64,000 bases of DNA from Acaryochloris sp. CCMEE 5410 (GTDB lineage: Bacteria > Cyanobacteriota > Cyanobacteriia > Thermosynechococcales > Thermosynechococcaceae). The notes below the pieces were generated by a model. It was given only the letters and a program-made list of their open reading frames with translations, made no database searches and was not told where the DNA came from. Position 1 is the first letter of the stretch, and the number at the start of each line of letters is the position of its first letter. Positions 53,934-64,000 of the stretch are shown piece by piece. Location of the stretch: NCBI RefSeq assembly GCF_000238775.2, contig NZ_AFEJ02000001.1, positions 1,860,001-1,924,000 of the forward strand. The letters are read 5' to 3'. The position numbers were made by a program, and so were the translations under genes.

Positions 53934-56237
53934 TTAAATTACCTCATGGGTAAACTGAAACGTTGCCCACTGCTCGACATCCCAAACCCAGTTACTATCA
54001 GATGCAATCCCCATTTTCTCCGCTGTTGGCGCGCTACTGTTATGCAAATCTTGTAGTACTTGCTGGGTCACCTCTAGTGGATTGACCAAGCGGGCTACGA
54101 CAGGGGATGTATTACTAGAAGACTGGCGGATTTTACTGGCGATAGCCTCTAGTCCTTTCTCAAACGGATTTCGGCTCAGAATAATATAGGTTGTAGCGAT
54201 CCCTTCCGGCCCACGAACAACATACTCATTCGTTGGGAATGGCACTGTGAGCGAGTCTTTAGAGGCAATAGCATCTTGGTTGGTTGACGTATCTAGCAGC
54301 AGCGCTTCCGGCGCATAAATTGAGAAGAATTGGGTGCGAGTATCAACGCCCAATACTAACCAATAGAGAGGAGCATCACTGTAGTTATACACCCGATATT
54401 GGATATGTTGACCTTTGGCAATCTGGACAACTTGTCCTTGCTTCTCAAAGGAAGACAAGGATGAGTTTTCTTTCCGAAGCCAAGGCGCTCTGGCCGTAAA
54501 CTGCTGGGCTAAGATCTGGGGCTTTTCATCATCAGTGGATTCCAATGCCACCACGGCCCCCACTCTCGAAGAAAAATCATTAACCGTCAGATCGAGGGTT
54601 TTGCGGGCCAGCAGCAATTTCAATGTATCGTGTAGTTGATTAACTGCCGTTTTAATGGCCTCCCCCGATTCTCCTCGAGTATCTGCTAATTCCTCACCGC
54701 CTTGGGAAAAGAGTCCATATTGGGTTTGAGGGGGTGGTGCAGGAGGGTCCTCTTCTTCTTCCGATAGGTCCGTCGGTACGGAATTAACAATCACTTGAGA
54801 GGAAGAAGAGGCTTGGGTAAACAAAACGTCTGCGTTTTGAGTACCGGCAATAACGGGATTGATATTAGGCATATCGGAAAAAGCACTAGTGGCATCTACC
54901 CGTTCAATCCGATTCAATTGTGAGCCTAGAGCAACATTTAAGTTGATGGACCGAGAAATGACTCGAAATGACTCTCGAATTTTTTGGCCTGAGTTAATTT
55001 GCCCTTCTTGCTCACACCGTCCAGTCCCGACACAGCCTCGGCTAGACTCCAATTGAATCAAGGGTTCTTGTGGGACTGGGTTAGGCTCGGATTCGCTTCC
55101 AGCAGATGAAGCAGCCACAGCTGGGCTACTAGATAGGCTGCCTTCTTTCGATGTGACTTTAAAGCAAGTCGTGGTTGCGTAATACTCAACAATTTGGGGT
55201 AAAACGCCCCCAAGCCAAACCGTAACTTCTTCCCCATTGTCTTCGACATCAGTGACCACACCATCGGCATTGCCCCCGAGAGCTAACCCTGCGAAAACAC
55301 TGGAGCCTGACTGCCCACTTAAGCTAGGCTGTTGGACTCGACCGACCTGACGCTCAACATCAGAAACGATCCGATTAAAGCTGGCCGAAAATTTTTTAGT
55401 GGGAGAGGATTGCCATAGATGTTGGGTTAAGGCATAGGTGAATAGCCCTGACGAGAAGTCATGCCATTGGGCTTCAACGGCCGTTTGAGCTTGCTGAGAG
55501 GCCCAAAGAATGAGCTCAGAGGGAGATTGACGTCGCTGGGATTGGTTGAGCAATTTTTCTTGCTGCTCTCGATCGTCCGGCAAGTCTGTTTTTTGCTGAA
55601 TACTGGGTTGCGATCGCACCCGCAAATTCCCCAACAAGGCCTTCCCGGGATAGGTGAAACCAGCATCCAGCACACAAAGACTTTGTTGGGTATTGAGAGA
55701 CCGAAACCAAAGGGCTAACTGCTCTTGCAACAAAACATTTTCAAGGGCTTGGCTATGGTCAGACGGTTGAATATCGCTATCGAAAGGAAGCAACACTTGT
55801 GAAGGGAGAGGCGTTTTAGCCTCTAAGGCCGTGTCGATATAGGGACTTAATAAACATCCATACCCACTGAAGTGAAAGATGACACAATCTTGAGGCCGAG
55901 ACTGTTCAATTAAATGGGTGGTAAATGCCGTTTCAATATTTTTATAGGTAGCCTGTTTGTTTTTGAGAATGACAATATCATCGGGATGAAAACCAAACCG
56001 ATGGACTAGAAGCTCTCGCTGCAATTCTAAATCGGTCAAACAGCCCTTCAGTTTAGCCTGCTTGCCCAAATCTCGATATTGGTTAATGCCCACCAGCAGG
56101 GCTAGCTTCCGGGAAGTGGGCTGTGCTAGCACCTGTTGATATTGATTTGCAAACTTCCATACAGATAAATCACTTAAACCTAGGCCAGCTAGCACTAAGC
56201 TAGTTTTTCGCAATAAAGCGCGTCGGGTCAGTGCCAT
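53934..56237 (-). CDS. Caspase-like protein with lost catalytic dyad and DUF4384-like tail
   Basis: A 767-residue protein. A twin-arginine signal (TRRALLRKTSLVLAGLGLS) suggests Tat export. Residues 43-310 have a caspase/peptidase C14 fold: KLALLVGINQYRDLG, VIFHFSGYG where the catalytic His site normally reads SGHG, and LCVLDAGFTYPG where the Cys site normally reads LDACHSG. So His is replaced by Tyr and Cys by Gly, and proteolysis is not expected. The middle is variable and Pro/Ser-rich; the C-terminal third (about 585-690, YRVYNYSDAPLYWLVLGVDTRTQFFSIYAP) resembles DUF4384. Probably a scaffold, as suggested for pseudo-orthocaspases in cyanobacteria. Confidence 0.88.
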   Translation of the reverse strand: MALTRRALLRKTSLVLAGLGLSDLSVWKFANQYQQVLAQPTSRKLALLVGINQYRDLGKQAKLKGCLTDLELQRELLVHRFGFHPDDIVILKNKQATYKNIETAFTTHLIEQSRPQDCVIFHFSGYGCLLSPYIDTALEAKTPLPSQVLLPFDSDIQPSDHSQALENVLLQEQLALWFRSLNTQQSLCVLDAGFTYPGKALLGNLRVRSQPSIQQKTDLPDDREQQEKLLNQSQRRQSPSELILWASQQAQTAVEAQWHDFSSGLFTYALTQHLWQSSPTKKFSASFNRIVSDVERQVGRVQQPSLSGQSGSSVFAGLALGGNADGVVTDVEDNGEEVTVWLGGVLPQIVEYYATTTCFKVTSKEGSLSSSPAVAASSAGSESEPNPVPQEPLIQLESSRGCVGTGRCEQEGQINSGQKIRESFRVISRSINLNVALGSQLNRIERVDATSAFSDMPNINPVIAGTQNADVLFTQASSSSQVIVNSVPTDLSEEEEDPPAPPPQTQYGLFSQGGEELADTRGESGEAIKTAVNQLHDTLKLLLARKTLDLTVNDFSSRVGAVVALESTDDEKPQILAQQFTARAPWLRKENSSLSSFEKQGQVVQIAKGQHIQYRVYNYSDAPLYWLVLGVDTRTQFFSIYAPEALLLDTSTNQDAIASKDSLTVPFPTNEYVVRGPEGIATTYIILSRNPFEKGLEAIASKIRQSSSNTSPVVARLVNPLEVTQQVLQDLHNSSAPTAEKMGIASDSNWVWDVEQWATFQFTHEVI

Positions 56238-56342
56238 GATGTGATGTCTATGGAGAGGGCCTACGGATGGGCAAAAAGGTAGAACCCATTACTAGATAAT
56301 GGGTTCCTGTTTTCACTATATCGCCGATTGCGAAAGCAAGGC

Positions 56343-57509
56343 TTAAGCTTTCATCGCCGCTGCCAATTCAGAAGCCACTTCAGGGCGAGAAAACTCAGGT
56401 GGGGGTAGCTCTCCTCGTCGCAGCATTTCTCTCACCTTTGTTCCAGATAAATGGACTCGATCCTCAGGCCCACTAGGACTCGTCTTCGTTGTGGCCATGG
56501 ATAGGGTCTTCTTACAATAAAAGGCGTGCTCAAATTTCATGGGGGTAATGCCCAGAGCTTGTGCATCTAAAGTATCGAAAATATGTTGGGCATCATAGGT
56601 TCCATAGTAATCCCCCACACCCGCATGGTCGCGACCAACGATAAAGTGCGTGCAGCCATAGTTCTTACGGACTAGGGCATGGAAAATAGCCTCACGAGGA
56701 CCGGCATACCGCATAGCCGCAGGATTAATGGCCAAAATCACCCGATCCTCCGGGAAATAATGCTCCATCATAATTTCGTAGCAACGCATCCGCACATCTG
56801 CCGGAATATCGTCACTCTTAGTTGCGCCCACTAGGGGATGCAAGAATAATCCATCTACGGTTTCTAACGCACATTTTTGAATGTACTCATGGGCACGGTG
56901 AATGGGATTTCGGGTTTGAAAGCCAACAATGGTGTTCCAACCCCGTTCACGGAAAAGTTGACGAGAAGCAGCTGGATCAATTTGATAGGACGGAAATTGA
57001 GGATGTGCTTGTCGTTCTAGGAGCCAGACTGGCCCCGCAAGGTTCACCGCCCCCTGCTCAAACACCACCTTGACGCCGGGATGCTTCATCTCGTCTGTTT
57101 TGTAGACTTGAACCGCCTCCTGAGTTTTGTCATAGGTATATTTCTCAGTCAGTTCGAGCACACCCACAAAAGCACCTGTTGGGTCATCTAAACGAACTAA
57201 GTCACCCGCATTGAGAGAATCAGCGACGCCTTCATCGACGGATAAAGTCACTGGAATTGACCAGGGCAACCCATTATCTAGGTGCATGTGATGGACGACC
57301 TGTTCATAGTCCGCCTGCCCCATAAAACCTGAAAGGGGACTGAAGCCGCCAATGGCAATCATTTCCAGATCTGAGGTGGCTCGCTTATCTAGCTGTACAC
57401 GAGGTAAGCTATCGCCCTTGGCCAGCAAATCTTGTTTTTGGGTTTCAGAAGCAACCCTGTTGATGAGTGAACCACCGTGTGGCGCAATGGCGTCTTGGTG
57501 TTGAGTCAA
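56343..57509 (-). CDS. sat: Sulfate adenylyltransferase (ATP sulfurylase)
   Basis: A 388-residue enzyme making adenosine 5'-phosphosulfate from sulfate and ATP, the entry step of assimilatory sulfate reduction. It has [28 protein letters not shown], the active-site [12 protein letters not shown] (QxRNPxHxxHE), and [12 protein letters not shown]. The start is probably the TTG at 57509, because AGGGAGG lies 8 bases upstream and the protein then begins like other members ([17 protein letters not shown]); an upstream ATG at 57536 would place the ribosome site inside the gene. Confidence 0.93.
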   Translation of the reverse strand: MTQHQDAIAPHGGSLINRVASETQKQDLLAKGDSLPRVQLDKRATSDLEMIAIGGFSPLSGFMGQADYEQVVHHMHLDNGLPWSIPVTLSVDEGVADSLNAGDLVRLDDPTGAFVGVLELTEKYTYDKTQEAVQVYKTDEMKHPGVKVVFEQGAVNLAGPVWLLERQAHPQFPSYQIDPAASRQLFRERGWNTIVGFQTRNPIHRAHEYIQKCALETVDGLFLHPLVGATKSDDIPADVRMRCYEIMMEHYFPEDRVILAINPAAMRYAGPREAIFHALVRKNYGCTHFIVGRDHAGVGDYYGTYDAQHIFDTLDAQALGITPMKFEHAFYCKKTLSMATTKTSPSGPEDRVHLSGTKVREMLRRGELPPPEFSRPEVASELAAAMKA

Positions 57510-57629
57510 AATAAACCTCCCTAAACTGCGTATCACTCCAAATCATAAACTAAAGATTAAGTTTTGTTAGTAATTACGGGTTAACTTTTGGTGTGTAGGA
57601 TGTAGAGACAGTATCCTAGCGGATTCCCT

Positions 57630-59078
57630 ATGCCTAACGATTTTGCATCCTCAATCAAATTTGGAACCGACGGTTGGCGAGGCATTATTGCCAAAGACTT
57701 TACCTTTGAGCGGTTGGTCTATGTCGCCCCCATTGCCGCCCAAATCTTAGAAGAGACCTACGGCAGCCCTGACAAAAAGCACTTAGTGATCGTGGGATAC
57801 GATCGCAGATTCCTGTCTGAAGAATTTGCCCAAGCGACTGCCGACGCGGTTCAACAAGCCGGATTTGATGTGCTGTTGTCCGATACCTTTGCACCCACCC
57901 CTGCATTTAGTTGGGCGGCCTATCACCGTCAGGCCCTTGGGGCCCTGGTGATTACGGCCAGTCATAACCCTGGGATCTATTCTGGTCTCAAAGTCAAAGG
58001 AGCCTTTGGTGGTTCAGTTCCGCCTGCTGTCACTCAAGCGATTCAAGATCGGCTGGTTACGGCCCCCGTGAAAGCTGCCACCACCGGGACCCTAGACACC
58101 TTCGACCCCTGGCCCGATTATTGCCAGGTTCTGCAATCAAAGGTTGATATGGAGGTGATCAATCAGGCGATTCATCAAAAACAACTGACGGTTTTTGTCG
58201 ATACTATGCATGGAGCCACCGCGACGGGGCTCCAAAGGTTATTATCGGCTGATATTACAGAACTGAATTGCGATCGCGATCCGTTATTCGAAGGCGGTGC
58301 CCCAGAACCACTTCCCAAATATCTCGAAAAATCGATTCAAGCCATTCAAAGCCATCGCCAACAGGCCCCCCAAGAAGAAGCAATTGTCGGTTTTGTCTTT
58401 GATGGGGATGGGGATCGCATTGCAGCGATGGATGGTCAGGGCAATTTTCTCAGCTCTCAAATTTTGATTCCGATTTTGATTGAGCACCTTGCCGATCGCC
58501 GAAAGTTTCAGGGAGAAGTCATCAAAACCATTAGTGGTTCGGAACTGATCCCGCAAGTGGCTGGCTTGTATCAGCTACCGCTCCACGAAACTCCCATTGG
58601 CTATAAGTACATTGCCGACTATATGTTGGCCGCAGAGTCGGTACTCATTGGTGGTGAGGAATCGGGTGGAATTGGCTATGGCAACCATATTCCAGAACGA
58701 GATGGCTTACTGTCCGCCCTATACTTGCTGGAAGCTGCAGCCCAAACGGGGCAGGATCTCTCTCACCTGTATCAGCAGCTACAAACGCAAACGGGGTTTA
58801 CCAGTTTTTATGATCGAATAGATCTACCTTTATCTTCGGAAGCCAATAAACAAAAGCTGATCGATCAATTGCAAACAGCACCCTTCAGCCAAGTATTAGA
58901 CCAAAAGGTTGTGGATATTTTATCCATCGATGGTTTTAAATTTAGCTTGGCGGATCAGAGCTGGCTACTGGTTCGATTTAGTGGAACAGAGCCTGTTCTG
59001 CGTCTCTATTGTGAATCCCATCATCCCGATCGAGTGTCCAAAATCCTAGCTTGGGCCAAAGATTGGGCACTTCGTTAA
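57630..59078 (+). CDS. Phosphoglucomutase/phosphomannomutase family protein
   Basis: A 482-residue alpha-D-phosphohexomutase. Domain I holds the phosphoserine loop VITASHNPGIYSGLKVKG (Ser about residue 111); domain II the metal site FDGDGDRIAAMDGQG; domain III the sugar-binding GGEESGGIGYGNHIPERDG; domain IV RFSGTEPVLRLY. It interconverts sugar 1- and 6-phosphates for glycogen or cell-wall synthesis. Which sugar is preferred cannot be decided here. Cytoplasmic; the small gene 59100-59309 follows. Confidence 0.92.
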   Translation: MPNDFASSIKFGTDGWRGIIAKDFTFERLVYVAPIAAQILEETYGSPDKKHLVIVGYDRRFLSEEFAQATADAVQQAGFDVLLSDTFAPTPAFSWAAYHRQALGALVITASHNPGIYSGLKVKGAFGGSVPPAVTQAIQDRLVTAPVKAATTGTLDTFDPWPDYCQVLQSKVDMEVINQAIHQKQLTVFVDTMHGATATGLQRLLSADITELNCDRDPLFEGGAPEPLPKYLEKSIQAIQSHRQQAPQEEAIVGFVFDGDGDRIAAMDGQGNFLSSQILIPILIEHLADRRKFQGEVIKTISGSELIPQVAGLYQLPLHETPIGYKYIADYMLAAESVLIGGEESGGIGYGNHIPERDGLLSALYLLEAAAQTGQDLSHLYQQLQTQTGFTSFYDRIDLPLSSEANKQKLIDQLQTAPFSQVLDQKVVDILSIDGFKFSLADQSWLLVRFSGTEPVLRLYCESHHPDRVSKILAWAKDWALR

Positions 59079-59099
59079 AACACTATCAAAGGTCTCATC

Positions 59100-59309
59100 A
59101 TGTTTTCCCCCACTCATCCGTTCTCAAAAGTCCCCCCCATTCTCTTCAAGCCTGAGCAATTGGAGCTTTTGGTCAGCCTGGCCATTTTGCCAATTCTCGT
59201 TGCCTTGCTGGGGCAGCAACAGCTATTCCGGTGTTTGACGACCCTGGGAACTTGGAGCGAAAGCCTCTTGCAAGGGGTTGCCTTGCCTTTTTTAGACTTG
59301 CCAGAATAA
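59100..59309 (+). CDS. Small hypothetical membrane protein
   Basis: A 69-residue protein with one hydrophobic segment (LELLVSLAILPILVALLG, about 22-40) and a second weaker one. No motif I know. It follows the phosphohexomutase gene by 21 bases on the same strand and may be its operon partner. It could be a chance frame, but its position and composition argue for a real gene. Confidence 0.5.
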   Translation: MFSPTHPFSKVPPILFKPEQLELLVSLAILPILVALLGQQQLFRCLTTLGTWSESLLQGVALPFLDLPE

Positions 59310-59698
59310 CGTGAGTTTTTCTCCCATTGGGATGCCTTCTTCTTGGCCTCTAGCCTCAGAATACCGTTGAGAGCGCCAGGAAAGTCCATATGAAGATGAA
59401 TCAGCTCGATAGTCTGCCATTGGCGGATAAATGCAGCTCAAGCCCAGGCTATTCAGCAGGATGTATCCCAAAAAATAACGACTTATGGAGGGAACCTAAC
59501 CCTACTAAGGGCATTAGCTTTTAGAGAAAGATAGTAAATCGAGGTTTACCCCCTAGAATTGTGATGGAGTTATTTTGATGTCACGTTACCCCGTTCTCAA
59601 CTGAGGTTGATGCTTTTAATGGCGAAGTTTCCAAAAGCTTGAGGATTGTCTTCAAGTTTTTCTATCCCATCGATCTTATTTATTTGAGTTAATACTCT
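59310..59698. other. Intergenic region upstream of ppc
   Basis: About 390 bases that should hold the ppc promoter. I see no hairpin terminator, riboswitch or reading frame worth calling. Confidence 0.5.
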
Positions 59699-62600
59699 AT
59701 GCGTTCTACCCTCAACCGTAACCATCCCCAATTAGTGCAGCCTAACCGGTTAGAGTCATTGCTTCTACATCGTATTAAAGTCATTGAAGACCTACTGGAG
59801 GGTGTCCTTAGAGATGAATGCGGGCAGGAGTTAGTCGATTTACTGCGACAATTGCGATCGATGTGTTCCCCGGAAGGACAAGCCCCAACGGTTCCGGAAA
59901 CGGAAGTCCTGAAGGTGGTAGAAAAGCTAGAGCTAGATGAAGCCATTCGGGCCGCCAGAGCCTTTGCTCTTTACTTTCAGCTTATTAATATTGTCGAACA
60001 ACATTACGAGCAAGAGGAAAGTATTGTGCGGACTCGAGGGGCAACTCAATCCTCCCCGGTGACGCTGCCTAATGCTGAGGGGGCTGACAATCATGCGAAC
60101 GGTCAGACCGAGCTACCTGAACACAGCATCTTTGATGCCATTCTGCGGGAACCGAATGCGGGAACCTTTACCTGGTTATTCCCCAAGCTCAAACAGTTAA
60201 ATGTGCCGCCCCGCCATATTCAAAATATTATTCAGAACCTAGATATTCAGCTGGTATTTACGGCTCATCCGACAGAAATTGTGCGGCAGACGATTCGAGC
60301 CAAGCAGCGTCGGATTGCCAAAATTTTGGGTAAGTTAGATGAGGCGGAGGCAGGGCTGGCTAATCATACCCGCTCAAATTGGGAGGTCGATGCCTTACAG
60401 GCCCAACTGACGGAAGAAGTCCGTTTTTGGTGGCGCACCGATGAACTTCATCAATTTAGACCAACCGTGTTAGACGAAGTAGAGTATAGCCTGCACTATT
60501 TCCGCGAAGTCCTGTTTGATGCGATTCCCCAGCTCTATCACCGCTTATCCCTAAACCTGAAGCAAGCCTTTCCTAAACTGCAACCCCCTCGCTATAACTT
60601 TTGTAAGTTTGGGTCTTGGGTCGGCTCCGATCGCGATGGCAATCCAGCGGTGACGCCGGATATTACTTGGCAAACCTCCTGTTACCAACGCAATTTAGTC
60701 CTTGAGAAATATATTCAATCTGTCAATAAGCTGATCAATTTACTAACCTTGTCCCAGTATTGGTCTGAGGTTCCGCCGGGTCTTGAGAAATCATTGGGCC
60801 AGGATCAACTCCAAATGCCGGAGGTGTATGACCGGCTCTCGATTCGGTTTCTGGGAGAACCCTTTCGGTTCAAATTGTCTTATATCCTAAAGCGTCTGGA
60901 AAATACCCGCGATCGCAATCAACAGCAGGCGCAACTGATCGATTTCTCCCATCCCATTCATCCCCAAGGGATGAATGAACAGATCTATTACCCCGCAGCT
61001 CAGAACTTCTTGGCTGAACTTCGAGTGGTTCAAGAGAACCTGCAGGCAACCGGTATCAATTGTCAGGAGCTAGATACCCTGATTGGTCAGGTGGAAATCT
61101 TTGGGTTTAACCTGACTCAGCTGGATATTCGACAAGAAAGTTCTTGCCATTCCGATGCCCTCACTGAAATCGTTAATTACCTACAGATTCTGCCCAAGCC
61201 CTATAACGAGTTAACAGAGTCCGAGCGCTTGGAGTGGCTAACCCAAGAACTGCAAACCCGCAGACCTCTGATTCCCCACGATCTGCCTTTCTCCGATAAA
61301 ACTCAAGAGCTGATCAATACGTTTCGAATGATTCGGCGGCTACAGGAAGAGTTTGGGGTCGAAATTTGTCGCACCTACATTATCAGCATGAGCCATGATG
61401 CCAGTGATTTGCTGGAGGTGCTGCTGTTAGCGAAGGAATCCGGTCTCTTTGATCCCACAACGGCCAGTGGAACGCTGCACGTTATCCCTCTCTTTGAAAC
61501 GGTAGATGATTTACAGCGGGCACCAGGGGTTATGACCCAACTATTTGATTTAGCCTTCTATCGCAATTATTTAGTGGATGCCCAGGCCTCTCAGGAACCC
61601 TCTCCAGAACCGCCGCTCTCCCTTCAAGAGATCATGCTGGGATATTCCGATAGCAATAAGGACTCCGGCTTCCTCAGCAGTAATTGGGAGATTTATAAGG
61701 CCCAACAACGATTACAGGAAACGGCTGAACCCTATGGGGTGTCTTTGCGGATTTTTCATGGTCGAGGTGGGTCCGTGGGCCGAGGTGGCGGGCCTGCCTA
61801 TGAAGCAATTTTGGCGCAGCCAGGATATAGCGTCAATGGTCGAATCAAAATTACAGAGCAGGGTGAGGTGGTTGCTTCCAAATATTCCTTGCCGGAGCTG
61901 GCTTTATACAATCTAGAAACGATTTCTACGGCTGTCATTCAGTCCAGCTTATTGCGGTCCACCATGGACAGTATTGAACCCTGGCATGAAATTATGGAGG
62001 ATTTATCGGCGCGATCGCGCAAACGATACCGAGCGCTGATTCATGAACAAGAAGACTTAGTGGACTTTTTCTACGAAGTCACCCCCATCAATGAAATTAG
62101 CCAATTACAACATGCGGCTCGACCCGCTCGACGACGAGCCGATAATCGCCGAACCTTAGAAGGGCTACGCGCCATTCCTTGGGTGTTTAGCTGGACGCAA
62201 AGCCGATTTCTGTTGCCTGCATGGTACGGAGTAGGGACCGCACTCCAAGACTTTCTAGATGAGAAGTCTGCTGAACATCTGACGTTGCTGCAATATTTCT
62301 ACGGCAAATGGCCTTTCTTTAAGATGGTGATTTCTAAGGTAGAAATGACCTTAGCCAAAGTAGATCTGCAAATTGCTCATCACTATCTTCAGGAATTAAC
62401 ATCTTCTGAGGATGTGGATCGGTTTGAGCGTTTGTTTGAACAAATTGCCCAGGAATATTACCTCACCCGAGAAATGGTCTCCAAGATTACAGGGAATCAG
62501 CAGCTTTTGGATGGCGATCCTAACCTGAAGCGTTCGGTCCATCTGCGGAACGGTACGATTGTCCCCTTAGGATTTCTGCAGGTGTCTCTGCTTAAACGGT

Positions 62601-62725
62601 TGAGACAGCATCAGCGGCAAGATCGGGTTGCCTTAGGCGCTGGAAATGTTAGTGAGAAAGACCTCTTGCGGGGCGCGTTACTCACCATTAACGGGATTGC
62701 CGCTGGCATGAGAAACACCGGTTAG
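59699..62725 (+). CDS. ppc: Phosphoenolpyruvate carboxylase
   Basis: A 1008-residue cytoplasmic enzyme that adds bicarbonate to PEP to give oxaloacetate, the main anaplerotic and nitrogen-linked carbon entry in cyanobacteria. Catalytic motifs are intact: [14 protein letters not shown] (catalytic His), [39 protein letters not shown] and the C-terminal [11 protein letters not shown] (tetramer and inhibitor site). Typical cyanobacterial length. The start at 59699 gives an N-terminal extension of about 30 residues before [17 protein letters not shown]. Confidence 0.97.
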   Translation: MRSTLNRNHPQLVQPNRLESLLLHRIKVIEDLLEGVLRDECGQELVDLLRQLRSMCSPEGQAPTVPETEVLKVVEKLELDEAIRAARAFALYFQLINIVEQHYEQEESIVRTRGATQSSPVTLPNAEGADNHANGQTELPEHSIFDAILREPNAGTFTWLFPKLKQLNVPPRHIQNIIQNLDIQLVFTAHPTEIVRQTIRAKQRRIAKILGKLDEAEAGLANHTRSNWEVDALQAQLTEEVRFWWRTDELHQFRPTVLDEVEYSLHYFREVLFDAIPQLYHRLSLNLKQAFPKLQPPRYNFCKFGSWVGSDRDGNPAVTPDITWQTSCYQRNLVLEKYIQSVNKLINLLTLSQYWSEVPPGLEKSLGQDQLQMPEVYDRLSIRFLGEPFRFKLSYILKRLENTRDRNQQQAQLIDFSHPIHPQGMNEQIYYPAAQNFLAELRVVQENLQATGINCQELDTLIGQVEIFGFNLTQLDIRQESSCHSDALTEIVNYLQILPKPYNELTESERLEWLTQELQTRRPLIPHDLPFSDKTQELINTFRMIRRLQEEFGVEICRTYIISMSHDASDLLEVLLLAKESGLFDPTTASGTLHVIPLFETVDDLQRAPGVMTQLFDLAFYRNYLVDAQASQEPSPEPPLSLQEIMLGYSDSNKDSGFLSSNWEIYKAQQRLQETAEPYGVSLRIFHGRGGSVGRGGGPAYEAILAQPGYSVNGRIKITEQGEVVASKYSLPELALYNLETISTAVIQSSLLRSTMDSIEPWHEIMEDLSARSRKRYRALIHEQEDLVDFFYEVTPINEISQLQHAARPARRRADNRRTLEGLRAIPWVFSWTQSRFLLPAWYGVGTALQDFLDEKSAEHLTLLQYFYGKWPFFKMVISKVEMTLAKVDLQIAHHYLQELTSSEDVDRFERLFEQIAQEYYLTREMVSKITGNQQLLDGDPNLKRSVHLRNGTIVPLGFLQVSLLKRLRQHQRQDRVALGAGNVSEKDLLRGALLTINGIAAGMRNTG

Positions 62726-62766
62726 GCCCAACAGCTTAACGGAACCACATAAAACGATACGAAAAA

Positions 62767-62839
62767 TGGAGCTAAGCGGATTCGAACCGCTGACCCCCTG
62801 CATGCCATGCAGGTGCTCTACCAACTGAGCTATAGCCCC
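62767..62839 (-). tRNA. tRNA-Ala(GGC)
   Basis: A 73-base cloverleaf on the minus strand. The acceptor stem GGGGCTA pairs with TAGCTCC, including the G3-T70 pair that identifies alanine tRNAs. The D-arm is GCTC-AGTTGGTA-GAGC, the anticodon arm CCTGC-ATGGCAT-GCAGG with anticodon GGC, and the T-arm GCGG-TTCGAAT-CCGC. Reads GCC and GCU codons. CCA is not encoded after the discriminator A (the next bases are TTT). Confidence 0.95.
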
Positions 62840-63117
62840 GATCGCGTCTATCATCATGCCTTGAAAAGCATTCGAACGTCAAGAACTTTCTTCAAATCCT
62901 CGTTACAAACGAGACACACATCTCATAAAACTTGAGCAAGTCTTCACTCATCTCAGTGTTTGTTTAAATTTTGCATAAAAAATATATATTTAGAATCGTC
63001 AGACTTATTAATTTTGCTAATCATTCACGTTATGATCAAAGTACGAGATTGCAGCCGTTAATCCAAATAAGGATGGGAATGCTCGTTCCCATTCGTTTTG
63101 TATATGGGAGTCTACGT

Positions 63118-63267
63118 ATGAACCTCATCAATTTATTCGCACAAGGGATCAAGTATTTATCAGAAGCGGTAGGACGCATTTTTGCTCCTAATGATGATCA
63201 CTATCCTGCAACTGGAGTGGTCCCCTTCTTTGGCGACCCTTACTACCAATCCGTTTGGATTGATTAA
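63118..63267 (+). CDS. Small conserved-looking cyanobacterial protein
   Basis: A 49-residue protein starting at ATG 63118 with GGGAG 10 bases before: MNLINLFAQGIKYLSEAVGRI, then FAPNDDHYPATGVVPFFGDPYY. The longer frame from 62971 covers a leader region and is not used. The family-like pattern (amphipathic helix, then NDD-YPATGV-PF-GDPY) is reminiscent of short proteins found in many cyanobacteria, but I cannot name it. A 7-base stem (ATGGGAA/TTCCCAT, 63073-63092) lies just upstream and could affect expression. Confidence 0.6.
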   Translation: MNLINLFAQGIKYLSEAVGRIFAPNDDHYPATGVVPFFGDPYYQSVWID

Positions 63268-63381
63268 ATAGTCCTCCGACGATAGGAAAGGTGTTGTGTA
63301 CTTCCATCATTCCAACCTTGTCATTTAGCACCTTTCCTTCTCTTCCCATCGCAGTCATGAAATGCCAATACAACATCAGTT

Positions 63382-63789
63382 ATGACAGAAGGGCTCGTAT
63401 GGTTGGCATTGCTTTTTGTATTTATCGGATTAGCCAGCTTTGGGTGGATCGAATATCGCAAAGTTGAAGCTTATCGGGTTTGGGCTCAGTCTTTTGAACG
63501 GGCTAAATATGATATCTATGCTGTATTGGGACAGAAGGGCCAAACTCTGACTTGGGGCAAGCCGACATCAAAAGGCCCCATCAATCTTCAACATTGTTCA
63601 ATCGACACCATTAGAAGTGTTTTGGTCCAAATAGACGGCCAAAGCATTGATTTTAGAAATCCCCCTGATAAAGGTAAGACCATCCAATTGGTACTGGAAA
63701 GTCAAGGGAACGACAATCCTTTTTTGATTCCGTTTACGGATATAACATTGGCAGTAGAATGGGCACAGTATCTTATAACAGTGATTTAA
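63382..63789 (+). CDS. Membrane-anchored hypothetical protein
   Basis: A 135-residue protein with one N-terminal span (LVWLALLFVFIGLASFGWI, about 5-23) and a soluble part, QSFERAKYDIYAVLGQKGQTLTWGKPTSKGPINLQHCSIDTI. The soluble part alternates hydrophobic residues like a small beta fold. No family I recognise. Same strand as nrdR, 83 bases downstream. Confidence 0.6.
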   Translation: MTEGLVWLALLFVFIGLASFGWIEYRKVEAYRVWAQSFERAKYDIYAVLGQKGQTLTWGKPTSKGPINLQHCSIDTIRSVLVQIDGQSIDFRNPPDKGKTIQLVLESQGNDNPFLIPFTDITLAVEWAQYLITVI

Positions 63790-63872
63790 AAACGCTAGAG
63801 GTTTGGAACATCGACCTCACAAGCGTTATCTGGAATTAGAATTGCTCTGTTACCCCCTTTGAATAAACCAGT

Positions 63873-64000
63873 ATGCAATGCCCTTTTTGCCAGCATACCG
63901 ATAGCCGAGTTTTAGAATCGCGTTCAGCAGAAGCGGGACAGAGTGTACGTCGTCGTCGGGAATGTCTGCAGTGTAACCGCCGATTTACGACCTATGAGCG
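63873..64000 (+). CDS. nrdR: Transcriptional repressor NrdR, N-terminal part
   Basis: The first 42 residues of NrdR, cut by the window edge. The zinc ribbon is plain: [20 protein letters not shown] at the start and [16 protein letters not shown], with four Cys (CPFC and CLQC). NrdR binds ribonucleotide reductase promoters and represses them when dATP is high. The remaining ATP-cone domain lies to the right of the window. Confidence 0.95.
   Translation, partial: MQCPFCQHTDSRVLESRSAEAGQSVRRRRECLQCNRRFTTYE

Noticed and set aside
62971-63267. 98-residue version of the small protein at 63118
   Set aside because: The added N-terminus covers an AT-rich leader and a hairpin, while GGGAG precedes the ATG at 63118.

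Overview
The window is cyanobacterial chromosome, most likely from Acaryochloris or a close relative (genus is inference). Direct pointers are three one-helix high-light-inducible proteins (HLIPs), PGR5, EbsA, CobM, DUF2949 and DUF3120 proteins, many GCGATCGC (HIP1) octamers inside genes, and AAA/WD40, RTX and caspase-like genes typical of large cyanobacterial genomes. No photosystem core gene, rRNA or CRISPR array is present. One tRNA (Ala-GGC) lies near the right end.

Layout. 1-7.4 kb: end of a phosphotransferase gene, a DOMON-like protein, an FHA protein, two overlapping AAA/STAND-type genes (one with 14 WD40 repeats) and an Arg-rich secreted protein. 7.5-20.6 kb: small genes, KptA, DUF2459, cyclophilin, a duplicated two-gene cassette of secreted proteins (A-B-A'-B', 10.0-12.4 kb), aldo/keto reductase, a PlsY-like/PEP-synthase-like fusion, PdxH, cupins and acetyltransferases, and a receiver/PstS-like fusion. 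20.9-30.6 kb: TPR/coiled-coil protein, FtsH, DUF2949, PGR5, a group 2 sigma factor, three HLIPs with HLR1-like upstream arrays, CobM and Lgt; much of this is thylakoid and light-stress physiology. 30.7-35.1 kb: Trp-rich protein, BioD/DRTGG protein, EbsA, and a radical SAM plus glycosyltransferase pair.

35.1-43.0 kb is a mobile-element region. It has a complete IS1-like element (8-bp target duplication), a GDSL-RTX gene, a three-level nest (an ISAs1-like element with a 10-bp duplication, hit by a 1145-bp IS630-like element, itself hit by a second copy of the same element), and a 122-bp MITE with 20-bp perfect inverted repeats and a 9-bp duplication that breaks a CHASE/GGDEF-like gene. 44.5-64 kb is mostly housekeeping: PaaK-like ligase, S1-domain gene, GlmS, Dtd, 5-FTHF cyclo-ligase, Sat, phosphoglucomutase, PEP carboxylase, tRNA-Ala and the start of nrdR. 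Among these sit an RTX protein, a LuxR-type regulator and a caspase-like protein that has lost both catalytic residues.

One pattern cuts across the window. At least ten reading-frame breaks (GNAT, ftsH, three in the sigma gene, lgt, ebsA, radical SAM, IS1 and ISAs1 transposases) are each repaired by adding one base to a short homopolymer run. Several hit genes expected to be essential, so sequence error is the simplest explanation and these genes are probably intact in the organism. The MITE insertion, the nested IS elements and an in-frame TAA in the S1 gene are of a different kind and look real.
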